Positions 27,101 through 34,525 of a stretch of 64,000 bases of DNA are shown one piece after another. The position numbers were made by a program, and so were the translations under genes. Position 1 is the stretch's first letter. Each line of letters starts with the position of its first letter. The notes beneath the pieces are model-generated. The model was not told the origin of the DNA. It made no database searches and worked only from the letters and a program-made list of their open reading frames with translations. The stretch is taken from positions 1,550,001-1,614,000 of the forward strand of contig NZ_CP087998.1 in assembly GCF_021044585.1 (NCBI RefSeq), read 5' to 3'. Source of the stretch: Sulfurimonas sp. HSL-3221. GTDB taxonomy: Bacteria > Campylobacterota > Campylobacteria > Campylobacterales > Sulfurimonadaceae.

Positions 27101-27309
27101 CGCTCGCCTTTATCGGCGGGACGCTGCCGCTCGCGCTGAGCAGCGGGGCCGGGGCGAACAGCCGCCATATTATCGGGACGACCGTCGTCGGCGGGATGGT
27201 GATGCTGACCGTGGTCGCGATCTTCTTCATCCCGCTCTTTTACTACCTGATCATGCGCCTGCGGGCCAAATTCTACACCGACAAAGGAGGCGAAGATGCA
27301 CGCAACTAA
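24175..27309 (+). CDS. RND efflux pump, HAE1 type (AcrB/MexB-like)
   Basis: A 1044-residue proton-driven drug transporter with twelve membrane helices and two large periplasmic loops. Typical features are MFSKFFIDRPIFASVLSI at the N-terminus, GLVVDDAIIVIENVER in TM4 with the proton-relay Asp pair (DD), and LVGLTAKNAILIVEFA in TM10 carrying the relay Lys. The length is normal. It starts 13 bases after the adaptor gene and overlaps the outer membrane factor by 14. Substrates are probably hydrophobic drugs or solvents, but cannot be read from sequence. Confidence 0.95.
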   Translation: MFSKFFIDRPIFASVLSIIVILAGVVAIKGLPVQEYPSIVPPQINVQAVYPGADAETLANTVAAPLEDAINGAKNMIYMTSTASPSGILTMSITFATGTDPSAANVDVNNRVQVALNKLPEEVRRQGVSVRERSPDMLRVIAFTSENRVHDALWLNNYALINVIDDIKRIPGVGDAFLFGSKEYALRVWLKPDSLAAYDLTVNDVLGVIRSQNVQLAAGQIGGEPAVEKMAYTYTVTTPGRLKTADEFGNILVRTNPDGSSLRLKDVARVELGAERYMLKGTRNKEPMAVAGVFLAPGANALEVDAALTKVLEEVSQKFPEDVRYHTLYDTTTFVKTSIEEVLMTLAEAIVMVVLIIYFFLGNVRATIIPVLAIPVSIVGTFAGLYIAGFSINLLTLFALILAIGLVVDDAIIVIENVERLLHERKELTVREATIEAMREITGPVIAIVFVLSAVFIPASLMGGFSGVMYQQFAMTIVISVVISGIVALSLTPALCNVFLRREEPTPILPIRLFNTFFARLTSGFNRGVRLTLKLALMNLLIFGVLIGAGAWLSQKLPTGLVPGEDKGVLMVLTYLMPGASLERTVEVQDQVADTLLADPLVESLGAMSGIDLATFAFKSDAGIAFAHLSDWSERTEPGQSADAMAGKFMMQMMQNKEAMIIPVNPPPIRGMSATGGFELYVQDRTGGDLLAFDGVMKQLVAKANERPELTRVRTTFNAGVPQYRITVNEDKAKALGVQISDIYTTLGSTFGTGYANDFNLYGRTYHVNVQLEPSYRESVEDYRDVFVRSSSGALIPISSLVDAKRIVGPSVVQRFNMFTAAQLSGQPAPGYSSGDAMRAIQEVTAEVLPEGYTIAWAGTSYQEQQVAGKGNNAFIFAIVFIFLILAALYESWMIPFTILMTVPFALLGATLAVYFRGLENDIYFQVGLVTLVGLTAKNAILIVEFAQQKLREGLDLYQATIEGARIRFRPIVMTSLAFIGGTLPLALSSGAGANSRHIIGTTVVGGMVMLTVVAIFFIPLFYYLIMRLRAKFYTDKGGEDARN

Positions 27310-28699
27310 GCTCCTCTCCCTCGCGGCGGCCCTCTGGCTGCTCGGCGGATGTTCCATGGCGCCGAAGCTCACCGTCACGCCGCCCGAACTGCCGGCACAA
27401 AGCGCGGTTTCGGCCGATGCCAATGCCAGCACGATCGGCGCGGCGTGGTGGGAGGCCTTCAACGACGAGATGCTCAATGCCCTCGTCGGGGAAGCGCTGC
27501 GCAACAACGACGACCTGAAAATCGCCGCGAGCCGCGTCGCCCAGGCAGCGGCATCGCTGGGCTACAGCCGCGCCGAACGCTATCCCACCCTCGACGGCGG
27601 GGCGTCGGCGAACCGCCAGAAGACCAGCGGGGAGACGCTTTCGCCCTTCTCGGGGTTTATCTACAACAGTTTCGACCTCTCCGTCACGGCGGCCTACGAG
27701 TTGGACTTCTGGGGTAAATACAAAAACCTCGAAGCGGCGGCGCGCGGCGAGCTGATTGCCACCGATGCCGACCGGGAGACCGTCCGCATCGGCCTCATTG
27801 CCGGCGTCTCGGAACTCTATTTCAACCTCGTCTCCCTGCGGCGGCAGATCACGGTCACCGAGGAGACGGTCCAGGCCTACAAGGAGAGCTACGAGTACCG
27901 CTCACGCCAGTTCCAGCACGGCGCCATCGACGAGCTCACATTGCAGCAGTCGCACGCCCTCTATGCCACGGCGAAGGTCTCTCTCGCCGGGTTGCGCGAG
28001 GAGCATGCCCTCGCCGAAAACGCGATGGGCATCCTGCTGGGGCGTTCCCCCAAAGAGCTGCTCGAAGCGGCATACGCCACGATGAGCGCCCTGCCCGACC
28101 CGCAGCCTGTCCCGGCCGACCTCACCTCGGGCCTGCTCGAGCGGCGCCCCGACATCCTCGCCGCCGAATCGCGCCTGCGTACGGCCAACGCGACGATCGG
28201 CGTGGCCAAGGCTGCCTACTTCCCGACCATTTCGCTGACCGGCACCGCCGGCTACAGCAGCAGCGAACTTGACAACCTGCTCAACGCCTCGGCCCAGATG
28301 TGGGGACTCGGCGCCGCGTTGTACGTTCCCCTGTTCGATTTCGGTCGGATCGAGAACAGCGTCAACGAGGCGGAGGCGAAAAAAGACGAAGCGGTCATGG
28401 TCTATGCGCAGACGGTGAAAGTGGCGTTCAAAGAGGTGTACGACGCGCTGGCGAAGATCCGCGCGGCCGATGAGAAGCTCACCGCGCAGGAGGAGGCGAA
28501 CCAGGCGTATGAGAAGGTGCTGTCCCTGTCGCAGCGCCGCTTCGACAGCGGCTACGGCACCTACCTGGAGGTGATCGACGCCAAGCGGGCCCTGCTGGCC
28601 TCGCGGCTGAACCTGGTGCAGCTCGGTGCCGCAAGGATCACGAACCAGATCTCCCTCTACAAAGCCCTGGGAGGCGGGTGGAAGCGTGCGCGCCCCTAG
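27296..28699 (+). CDS. Outer membrane efflux factor (OprM/NodT family)
   Basis: A 467-residue TolC-like channel lipoprotein. The signal peptide ends at LLGGC, so it is lipidated. The two-fold repeated pattern of helices and strands typical of OEP domains is visible (YELDFWGKYKNLEAAARGEL, RRPDILAAESRLRTANA). It forms the duct of the tripartite pump with the two genes upstream and shares the 14-base overlap with the pump gene. Confidence 0.9.
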   Translation: MHATKLLSLAAALWLLGGCSMAPKLTVTPPELPAQSAVSADANASTIGAAWWEAFNDEMLNALVGEALRNNDDLKIAASRVAQAAASLGYSRAERYPTLDGGASANRQKTSGETLSPFSGFIYNSFDLSVTAAYELDFWGKYKNLEAAARGELIATDADRETVRIGLIAGVSELYFNLVSLRRQITVTEETVQAYKESYEYRSRQFQHGAIDELTLQQSHALYATAKVSLAGLREEHALAENAMGILLGRSPKELLEAAYATMSALPDPQPVPADLTSGLLERRPDILAAESRLRTANATIGVAKAAYFPTISLTGTAGYSSSELDNLLNASAQMWGLGAALYVPLFDFGRIENSVNEAEAKKDEAVMVYAQTVKVAFKEVYDALAKIRAADEKLTAQEEANQAYEKVLSLSQRRFDSGYGTYLEVIDAKRALLASRLNLVQLGAARITNQISLYKALGGGWKRARP

Positions 28700-28726
28700 C
28701 GGGCGCCAGGCTCCCGGAACTCCGTA

Positions 28727-28924
28727 TCAGAAGTTCCCGTTAAGAAAATCCGAATCGTTGAGGACTCTCGCTTTCTCAAAGCCGTCCTCGGTCCCTTTCG
28801 GATTGGTGGAGAAACCGGCGAGCGAACCGCAGTGCGGGCATTTGCCTTCATTGAGAAGTGCCAGCTGATCCAAGGTGATTTTCCCGTTGCACTCCTGGCA
28901 GTAGAAGAACGTTTCCTCTTCCAT
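28727..28924 (-). CDS. Small zinc-ribbon protein
   Basis: A 65-residue protein with a zinc ribbon: FYCQECNGKIT near the start and GKCPHCGSLAGF in the middle give a CxxC...CxxC site. The rest is polar. Its start overlaps the stop of the CxC/CGKH gene by four bases (ATGA), so both come from one message. Function unknown. Confidence 0.6.
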   Translation of the reverse strand: MEEETFFYCQECNGKITLDQLALLNEGKCPHCGSLAGFSTNPKGTEDGFEKARVLNDSDFLNGNF

Positions 28925-29136
28925 CAGAAGCTGCCCTCACCGACGGAGATGACGTAGTTGTCGTCGACGGAGATTACGTTGAATTCATGCTTCCCGCAGA
29001 AAGATTCGTTAAGCTGCTGCGCCCAGGCGCGGGCAACCATCAGGGCATTCTCTTTGTCATCAAAGGTCTTGATCTGCGGCATGTTATTGCGCTTCGCGCA
29101 TCCGCACATTTTTTCTACTACAACATGGTATTCCAT
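28924..29136 (-). CDS. Small CxC/CGKH-family protein (paralogue 2)
   Basis: A 70-residue protein starting MEYHVVVEKMCGCAKRNNMP at the ATG at 29136. It carries the shared pattern of the family: YHVVVEKMCGCAK, QIKTF, NESFCGKHEFNV and YVI. It lacks the extra Cys/His tail of paralogue 1 at 1475. An upstream ATG at 29172 would add twelve residues absent from the other copies and is rejected. The zinc-ribbon gene follows in the same operon. Confidence 0.7.
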   Translation of the reverse strand: MEYHVVVEKMCGCAKRNNMPQIKTFDDKENALMVARAWAQQLNESFCGKHEFNVISVDDNYVISVGEGSF

Positions 29137-29304
29137 CTGTAATCCTTTTTTTGAGTTTCCGTCCTTCTGCATACCCCGTTCCAGAAGCCCTTTTTCCGCT
29201 CACCTCTATTCTTGATTTTCTGATTTAGCATGGGATCAACATAAATACATAATATAATTTACGATAATATTCCGCCCCAAAATACCAATTTTCAAGGAAT
29301 ACTT

Positions 29305-30450
29305 TTGATTCGAAAAAGTCTCATGATTATGCTTTTCTTGTTGTGGCAGAGCGCCCAGGCGTCGACGACAACGGACCTGCAGGGTCTCGTCACCCAGGGC
29401 GAAACCCTCAACGGCGAACTCGCCGCGTTCAGCTTTGCCCAGGAGGGCTCCTGCAGCGAACTCGGGACACTCAATACGTCCGTCAAGGAGTATATCGCCT
29501 CTATCCAGATGGTGTACACCCATATCCCCTCGCCCTACTCGGTCAATGTCGACGACCTCGATTCCCTCGACAGCCTCTCGGCGCTGGCGCTGCAGATGGC
29601 CCAGAACAGTTTCCGTATCTCCACGGGGCTGCAGACGAGCGGCAGCTGCTATGAACGCTCCAATTTCGAACTGCTGACGGCAGCGATGCTTCGCCTCTCG
29701 GACGATATCGGGAGCATGGCCGACCGCATCCTCGAAATGGCGGACCGCATCCTTGTCATGGCCGACAATATCGGCATCATGGCGGACCGTATCCTCATCA
29801 CCCAGCAGCTGCAGAACAGCAATGTCCGCCTGACGCAGGAGTCCGTACTGCAGACGCAGAGCAATATGATCGCGCTCAGCGATGCGCTCATGCCGGAGAT
29901 CTATGACGCCACGCTTTCCGGGCTCATCACCAAGAGCCAGGCACTTGCCGACGCCATGGCGGCAACGACCCTCTCGGAGACGACGATGGACGTCCAGCTG
30001 CAAGGGCTCGAAGCCAACGCTTCGCGGCTCATGATCTCCACGAAGAACCTCTACGAGTGGGCCGCCAAAAACAACCAGCTCGCGGTCATGGAACCCAGCG
30101 ACGATACCCTGACGATGTTCGGCGACCTCTCCCAGATCCACCAGGGCATGGGCGACAGCCTGGATACCTTCGCCACCGCCATCGAAACCCTCTCTGATCA
30201 GACCGATTCCGCGGTGCTGAAAGCGGCGATTGCCAGCCTGCTGAAGCTCAGCTACGACATCGGCACCATGTCCAACCGCATTATGGAGATGTCGGACAAA
30301 ATCATCGTGATGGCCGACAACATCGGCATCATGACCGACCGCATCCGCCAGACCCAGGAGCTGCAGCAGGGGAGCTTTGAGACGATGTTCCACTCCATGT
30401 TCAGTGCGCAGAGCACCATGATCACCCTGTTCCAGTCCATGAACCCCTAA
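29305..30450 (+). CDS. Exported protein with repeated MADxI modules (copy A)
   Basis: A 381-residue protein from a TTG at 29305 (AAGGA upstream) with a signal peptide ending near QSAQAS. It contains two copies of a module of about 60 residues, near residues 130-190 and 310-370. Each begins LSDDIGSMADRILEMADR or SYDIGTMSNRIMEMSDK, then runs through a string of seven-residue units in which M-A-D-x-I recurs (MADRILV, MADNIGI, MADRILI), then TQxLQ and a Gln-rich end. The heptad spacing predicts amphipathic helices that could form a bundle or coiled coil. It ends nine bases before a close homologue. No family is recognised. Confidence 0.7.
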   Translation: MIRKSLMIMLFLLWQSAQASTTTDLQGLVTQGETLNGELAAFSFAQEGSCSELGTLNTSVKEYIASIQMVYTHIPSPYSVNVDDLDSLDSLSALALQMAQNSFRISTGLQTSGSCYERSNFELLTAAMLRLSDDIGSMADRILEMADRILVMADNIGIMADRILITQQLQNSNVRLTQESVLQTQSNMIALSDALMPEIYDATLSGLITKSQALADAMAATTLSETTMDVQLQGLEANASRLMISTKNLYEWAAKNNQLAVMEPSDDTLTMFGDLSQIHQGMGDSLDTFATAIETLSDQTDSAVLKAAIASLLKLSYDIGTMSNRIMEMSDKIIVMADNIGIMTDRIRQTQELQQGSFETMFHSMFSAQSTMITLFQSMNP

Positions 30451-30459
30451 GGAGGCACC

Positions 30460-31626
30460 GTGAAAACATTCAATAACCCATTCAAAACCCTGCTGCTTTT
30501 CGGCGCCGTGCTGGCCGCTTGGCTCCCGCTCAACGCGGCGCTTTTGAGCGATCTTCAAACCGCCGATGCGAACGTCGTCACCTTCAAGAGCCAGCTCGAA
30601 GCGATCAACCTCGGTAGCGACAGCGTCTGCGCCCCCCTGCTTCAGGCGAACAACGCGGCGCGCGATCTCGTCAACGAGATCAGCCGTATCGACGCAAGCC
30701 TTGCCGCCCCGCTGCAGGTGGACGCGGACGTGCTGACGGCGCTCGATCAGTACACCGTGACGGTCCTCGGCCTCGCCAATGAAGCCCTGCATCTCTCCAC
30801 AGACCTGCAGATGCTCTCCTCCTCCATGAACGCCGCCACCCTGAACGACGGCATCACGGCCATGCTCCAGCTCTCCGACGACATCGGAACGATGGCCGAC
30901 CGTATCGGCGAGATGGCGGACAAGATCCTGATCATGTCGGACAACATCGGCCTGATGGCCGACCGCATCCTCGAGACCCAGCAGCTGCAAAACGACAACG
31001 TCGCCCTCACCCAGTCTACCCTGCTGCAGACGCAGAAAAACATGCTTGCGATGGTATCGGTGATGCAATCGAACAGTTTCAACAATCAACTGGAAGGGCT
31101 GAAATCGAGCGGCGACTTCCTGGCGCAGCGCATGGATGCCGTCAGCCTGACACCGTGGACAATGTCCATGGAGCTCGAAGCCGTCTCCTGGGATGTTCGT
31201 CAGTATCTGGGCGAAGTCGAATCCGTCTATAGCGATATCACGGCGAATTCGGTCCATAACAGCTTCTACGTCTCCGCGGACACCCTGGTCGACCTGGGCA
31301 GTCTCGCGGTGATGCTCCGCTCCCTCTCCACGGCAGTGGACGGCTATGTCGTCGCGATCAGCGGCATGGAGTCCATGACCTCCGATCCCACGCTCTACGC
31401 GTCACTCAAAAGTATGCTGCAGCTCTCCGCCGATATCGGGGTGATGGCCAACCGCATCCTCGAAGAGGCCGATCTCATCCTGGCCATGGCCGACAACATC
31501 GGACTGCAGGCGGATCAGATCGTTTCCACCCAGCAGTCGATGAACATGAACATCGCCGTCGTGCAGGCTTCAATACTCGCCGCACAGCAGATGACGATCG
31601 CCCTCTTCGCACAGCGGGGTCTCTAA
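30460..31626 (+). CDS. Exported protein with repeated MADxI modules (copy B)
   Basis: A 388-residue homologue of the gene before it, from a GTG at 30460, with a signal peptide (LLLFGAVLAAWLPLNAA). The same module occurs twice, near residues 130-200 (LSDDIGTMADRIGEMADKIL) and 325-385 (LSADIGVMANRILEEADLIL). Between modules the protein is largely helical. The tandem arrangement points to duplication, and two different proteins kept side by side may form a hetero-oligomer. Function unknown. Confidence 0.7.
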   Translation: MKTFNNPFKTLLLFGAVLAAWLPLNAALLSDLQTADANVVTFKSQLEAINLGSDSVCAPLLQANNAARDLVNEISRIDASLAAPLQVDADVLTALDQYTVTVLGLANEALHLSTDLQMLSSSMNAATLNDGITAMLQLSDDIGTMADRIGEMADKILIMSDNIGLMADRILETQQLQNDNVALTQSTLLQTQKNMLAMVSVMQSNSFNNQLEGLKSSGDFLAQRMDAVSLTPWTMSMELEAVSWDVRQYLGEVESVYSDITANSVHNSFYVSADTLVDLGSLAVMLRSLSTAVDGYVVAISGMESMTSDPTLYASLKSMLQLSADIGVMANRILEEADLILAMADNIGLQADQIVSTQQSMNMNIAVVQASILAAQQMTIALFAQRGL

Positions 31627-31645
31627 GGCATATTCTTGTGGGCAA

Positions 31646-32215
31646 TTATCCCTGGCTGGTACTGGTCAGTACGACGCCGAGGGCCACGAATCCCAGCAAG
31701 ACGCCGATCAGCAAAAGGGTATTGATGATTGCAGCGACGACGACAACCCAGGTATGGTAGCCGCCGAGCTGTCTCATCGTCGCGATGCGCACCTCGGTAT
31801 CCGTCGAAACGGCTTCAGCCCTGCGCTGCAGATCGCGGTAGTTTTTGTAGACAAAATAGGGAGCAGTTCCCCCCGCAATGATCATGAAGATCAGTGTGCC
31901 AATAAGCCCGAGTGACAGGAATGAAAAGAGCAGCGCCGCACCGAAATAGCCGATGGCCGCAAGATAAGCTTTGCGGTAGAGCAGAAACCAGAACGTCACG
32001 AAGAAGGCCCACCAGGACCAGCTCCAGGCGAAACCGTCTACGCCGTTCCGGTTGAACTTGGCGAAGGTACGCTTGTACCAGGCGAACTTCTCCGGCTTCT
32101 GGACGAAGGCACCCAGCATCGCATCATCGTAGTGGATGCCGGGGGCATGCTCCTCTTTAGATTCCGTCGGCACTTCTTCGACGGTTGCCACGTCCATATA
32201 CGGTTGATTTTCCAT
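31646..32215 (-). CDS. DUF2628-like membrane protein
   Basis: A 189-residue protein beginning MENQPYMDVATVEEVPTES at the ATG at 32215 (a GTG three bases earlier is also possible). After an acidic stretch it has KFAWYKRTFAKFNRNGVDGF and then three or four membrane helices (WSWWAFFVTFWFLLYRKAYL, TWVVVVAAIINTLLLIGVLL). This matches the DUF2628 pattern of small membrane proteins of unknown role. It stands alone, opposite the MADxI pair. Confidence 0.65.
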   Translation of the reverse strand: MENQPYMDVATVEEVPTESKEEHAPGIHYDDAMLGAFVQKPEKFAWYKRTFAKFNRNGVDGFAWSWSWWAFFVTFWFLLYRKAYLAAIGYFGAALLFSFLSLGLIGTLIFMIIAGGTAPYFVYKNYRDLQRRAEAVSTDTEVRIATMRQLGGYHTWVVVVAAIINTLLLIGVLLGFVALGVVLTSTSQG

Positions 32216-32329
32216 CACACAACTCCTCGGATTATCCTTGATCCTCTCGGGCAGGCACCCTGTAAAGGGCTCTTATGTTATCAGAAAAAGCATTTAATAT
32301 CGTGAATGTCTGGCGGAGATCGCCTACGG

Positions 32330-32569
32330 CTAGTAAAGTTCGCACGCCTCAACGAAACCGCCCTCTTCAACGGAGATGACAAAGTTGTCGCCCGTCTCCT
32401 TGACGTCGAAACCGTGTTTGCCGCAGAAGCTGTTGTTGAGGGTATCGGCCCATTCGTACGCATGTTCCTCCGCCTCTTCGCGGCTGTAGAAGCTGCGGAT
32501 CTGCTCGAGATCCCTCTTCTTCGCACAGCCGCAGAGCTTTTCAATGACGACGTGGTACTGCGCAGGCAT
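32330..32569 (-). CDS. Small CxC/CGKH-family protein (paralogue 3)
   Basis: A 79-residue protein (MPAQYHVVIEKLCGCAKKRD...) with the family pattern: YHVVIEKLCGCAK, QIRSFYSREEAEEHAYEWAD, NNSFCGKHGFDV and NFVISVEEGG. It is the third copy in the window, and lies about 400 bases beyond the end of nifK with a 61-residue protein upstream. It may be read together with that gene, and perhaps has a role near nitrogenase. Confidence 0.7.
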   Translation of the reverse strand: MPAQYHVVIEKLCGCAKKRDLEQIRSFYSREEAEEHAYEWADTLNNSFCGKHGFDVKETGDNFVISVEEGGFVEACELY

Positions 32570-32579
32570 ACGGGGCGTC

Positions 32580-32765
32580 CTAGGAGAGTTTGCTGTTGTT
32601 GGAGATCAGGTAAAACTGATCTTTGAGTTTGTTAAGTTCCCGGATCACGAGATCGTGGTGTTCATCGCTGAGCGCGTAGTGCTGCTCCATAAAATCATAA
32701 AGTTTGTCGATGTTGGTGTAGATCTCTTTCATCAGATTTTCCTTGATCTTGTCGGAAACGGCCAT
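32580..32765 (-). CDS. Small helical protein, 61 aa
   Basis: MAVSDKIKENLMKEIYTNID and on to LISNNSKLS. Charged and fully helical in pattern (KLYDFMEQHYALSDEHHDLV), with no Cys and no membrane segment. It lies ten bases before the CxC/CGKH gene, probably in one unit, between that gene and the nifK terminator. Function unknown. Confidence 0.5.
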   Translation of the reverse strand: MAVSDKIKENLMKEIYTNIDKLYDFMEQHYALSDEHHDLVIRELNKLKDQFYLISNNSKLS

Positions 32766-32974
32766 ACATGTGTCCTTTTTTCCGCAACTTATGCAAAAAT
32801 CGTGCTTGAAAGATAGTGGGATGGAGTGCTCCCCGAAGGGAGCAACATGAATTGAGGAGAGAGAAAGTCGGGGGTCCGAAGAAGACGCCCCGGTGCCGCC
32901 CCAGCGGTCCGAACCGGCCGTGGGGCCGCGGCAATCTCAAAAAAACAGGTATCCCTCTCCCCGGGGGAAGAGAT
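32766..32974. other. 209-bp gap beyond nifK with GC-rich structured core
   Basis: No gene is seen. About 60 bases (32873-32935) are extremely GC-rich and self-complementary, with GGTCCGAA occurring twice and several GGCC/CCGG stems. Next to it lies the nifK terminator. It may be an attenuating or stabilising structure in the trailer of the nitrogenase message, or a short RNA. Confidence 0.35.
32939..32972 (-). terminator. Terminator of nifDK
   Basis: On the minus strand a CTCTTCCCCC/GGGGAGAG stem (complement of 32955-32972) is followed within about ten bases by seven T residues (complement of 32939-32945). It comes just after the nifK stop. Confidence 0.5.
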
Positions 32975-34525
32975 TTAGCGGATAAGGTCGAAGAAGTAGT
33001 CCGTCGTAGCGATACCCTTCGTCTCTTCGTCGAGCTGATCAAGAACTTTGTTCGTAATCTGAGTGAGCATGTTGAGCGCACCTTCGTAACCGCTCAGTGA
33101 GTAGCGGTGCAGGTGGTGACGGTCAAAGATCGGGAAGCCCATGTAGATGAGCGGAGTACCCGTATCACGCATCAGCTCTTTACCGTAAGAGTTACCGATC
33201 ATGAAATCGACAGGCTCAGTAAAGAGGAATGAACGCATGTGCCACAGGTCTTTACCTGCCCAGACGTTCAGATCGTCTTTAGCCGGTGAAGTGTCGAGAA
33301 GCGCACGCATCTCATCTTCCCAACCGCGCGGTGCATTGTGGCACAGTACGTGTGTCGGTTCCGCACCCATTTCGAGCAGGAAGGAAACAACACCGATCAG
33401 GAAGTCAGGGTCGCCCCAGATCGCGAATTTCTTACCGTGCATGTACGGGTAGCTATCCTGCATTGCGTCGACCAGGCGCTGGCGCTCGATCTTCAGTTCT
33501 GCCGGGATTTCGTTACCAGTCAGCTCGGAAAGCTTCATGATGAACTCGTCAGTCCCTTTCAGGCCTACCGGGTTACATGTTGTGCTCTCTTTGGATTTCC
33601 AGCGCTTCTGAACCATTTTCATAGTTTTCGGAGTCGCGTATTTCTGCAGAGAGATTGTCGCTTTGGAGTTGATACAGTCAGCTGCATCTTCCAGTTTAGT
33701 ACCGCCGGCGAACATGTTGTACTCACCTGCAGGCATATCCCACTGATCAGAGTGGTCGCCGAGCATGATGTAGTCTGCACCCATCTTCTCAACGATCGTT
33801 TTGACCGCACGGATAGAACCGATGTACGTTTCGAAGCCCGGGATGATGTTGATGCGGTCTTTGACCTCTTCAGTTTTCTTCCCTTCAGTGAGCTGCTGCA
33901 TTGTACCGTGCATCATGTTGTCGTAACCGGTGATGTGGCTACCGACGAAAGACGGAGTGTGCGCATACGGGATCGGGAATGATTCCGGAAGGTCAACACC
34001 ACCGTCTTCCTCTTTCGCTGCAGTAATGAACGCGTAGAGGTCGTCACCGATGACTTCTGCCATACAAGTTGTGGAAACCATGATCATGTCCGGCTTGTAA
34101 ACTGCTGCACAGTTTTTCAGACCGTCTTTCATGTTGACCAAACCACCGAATACCGCCGCGTCTTCAGTCATAGAGTCGGAAACACACGGTGTCGGCTCTT
34201 TGAAGTGACGTGTAAAGTATGAACGGAAGTAAGCAACACAACCGTGTGAACCGTGAACGTACGGCATACAGTTCTCGAAACCGAGAGCAACCATGACAGC
34301 ACCGAGGGGCTGACATGCTTTTGCCGGGTTGACAGTGATCGCTTCACGAGCAAGGTTCTTTTCGCGGTAATCCCACGTAGTCGTCCACTCAGCAATTTCA
34401 GCGACTTTTTCTTTGTCGATGGCGCCCCAGGCACCCTCGAACTGTTTTTTGTTTGCCAGGACATCCCGGTACTCAGGATGCTGGAAAAGGTTTTTACCGT
34501 TGTCGATTTTATCTACGTTCTGCAT
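32975..34525 (-). CDS. nifK: Nitrogenase MoFe protein beta chain
   Basis: A 516-residue subunit that with NifD forms the P-cluster. The P-cluster ligands line up as Cys71 (AKACQPLGA), Cys96 (GSHGCVAYF) and Cys154 (STTCMAEV). HGSHGCVAYFRSYFTRHFKE is the conserved block. The start at 34525 overlaps the nifD stop by one base (TAATG), so the two chains are made in step. A longer start at 34549 would run into nifD. A terminator-like structure follows. Confidence 0.98.
   Translation of the reverse strand: MQNVDKIDNGKNLFQHPEYRDVLANKKQFEGAWGAIDKEKVAEIAEWTTTWDYREKNLAREAITVNPAKACQPLGAVMVALGFENCMPYVHGSHGCVAYFRSYFTRHFKEPTPCVSDSMTEDAAVFGGLVNMKDGLKNCAAVYKPDMIMVSTTCMAEVIGDDLYAFITAAKEEDGGVDLPESFPIPYAHTPSFVGSHITGYDNMMHGTMQQLTEGKKTEEVKDRINIIPGFETYIGSIRAVKTIVEKMGADYIMLGDHSDQWDMPAGEYNMFAGGTKLEDAADCINSKATISLQKYATPKTMKMVQKRWKSKESTTCNPVGLKGTDEFIMKLSELTGNEIPAELKIERQRLVDAMQDSYPYMHGKKFAIWGDPDFLIGVVSFLLEMGAEPTHVLCHNAPRGWEDEMRALLDTSPAKDDLNVWAGKDLWHMRSFLFTEPVDFMIGNSYGKELMRDTGTPLIYMGFPIFDRHHLHRYSLSGYEGALNMLTQITNKVLDQLDEETKGIATTDYFFDLIR

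Noticed and set aside
24424-27507. A 1027-codon open frame on the minus strand
   Set aside because: It lies entirely opposite the RND pump gene; its protein is a charged low-complexity string with no domains, as expected from GC-rich antisense DNA.
29236-31257. A 673-codon minus-strand frame
   Set aside because: It mirrors the repeated modules of the two plus-strand genes; repeats on one strand create repeats on the other.
32816-33100. Plus-strand frame over the GC-rich gap
   Set aside because: No ribosome site, overlaps nifK and its terminator, product not protein-like.
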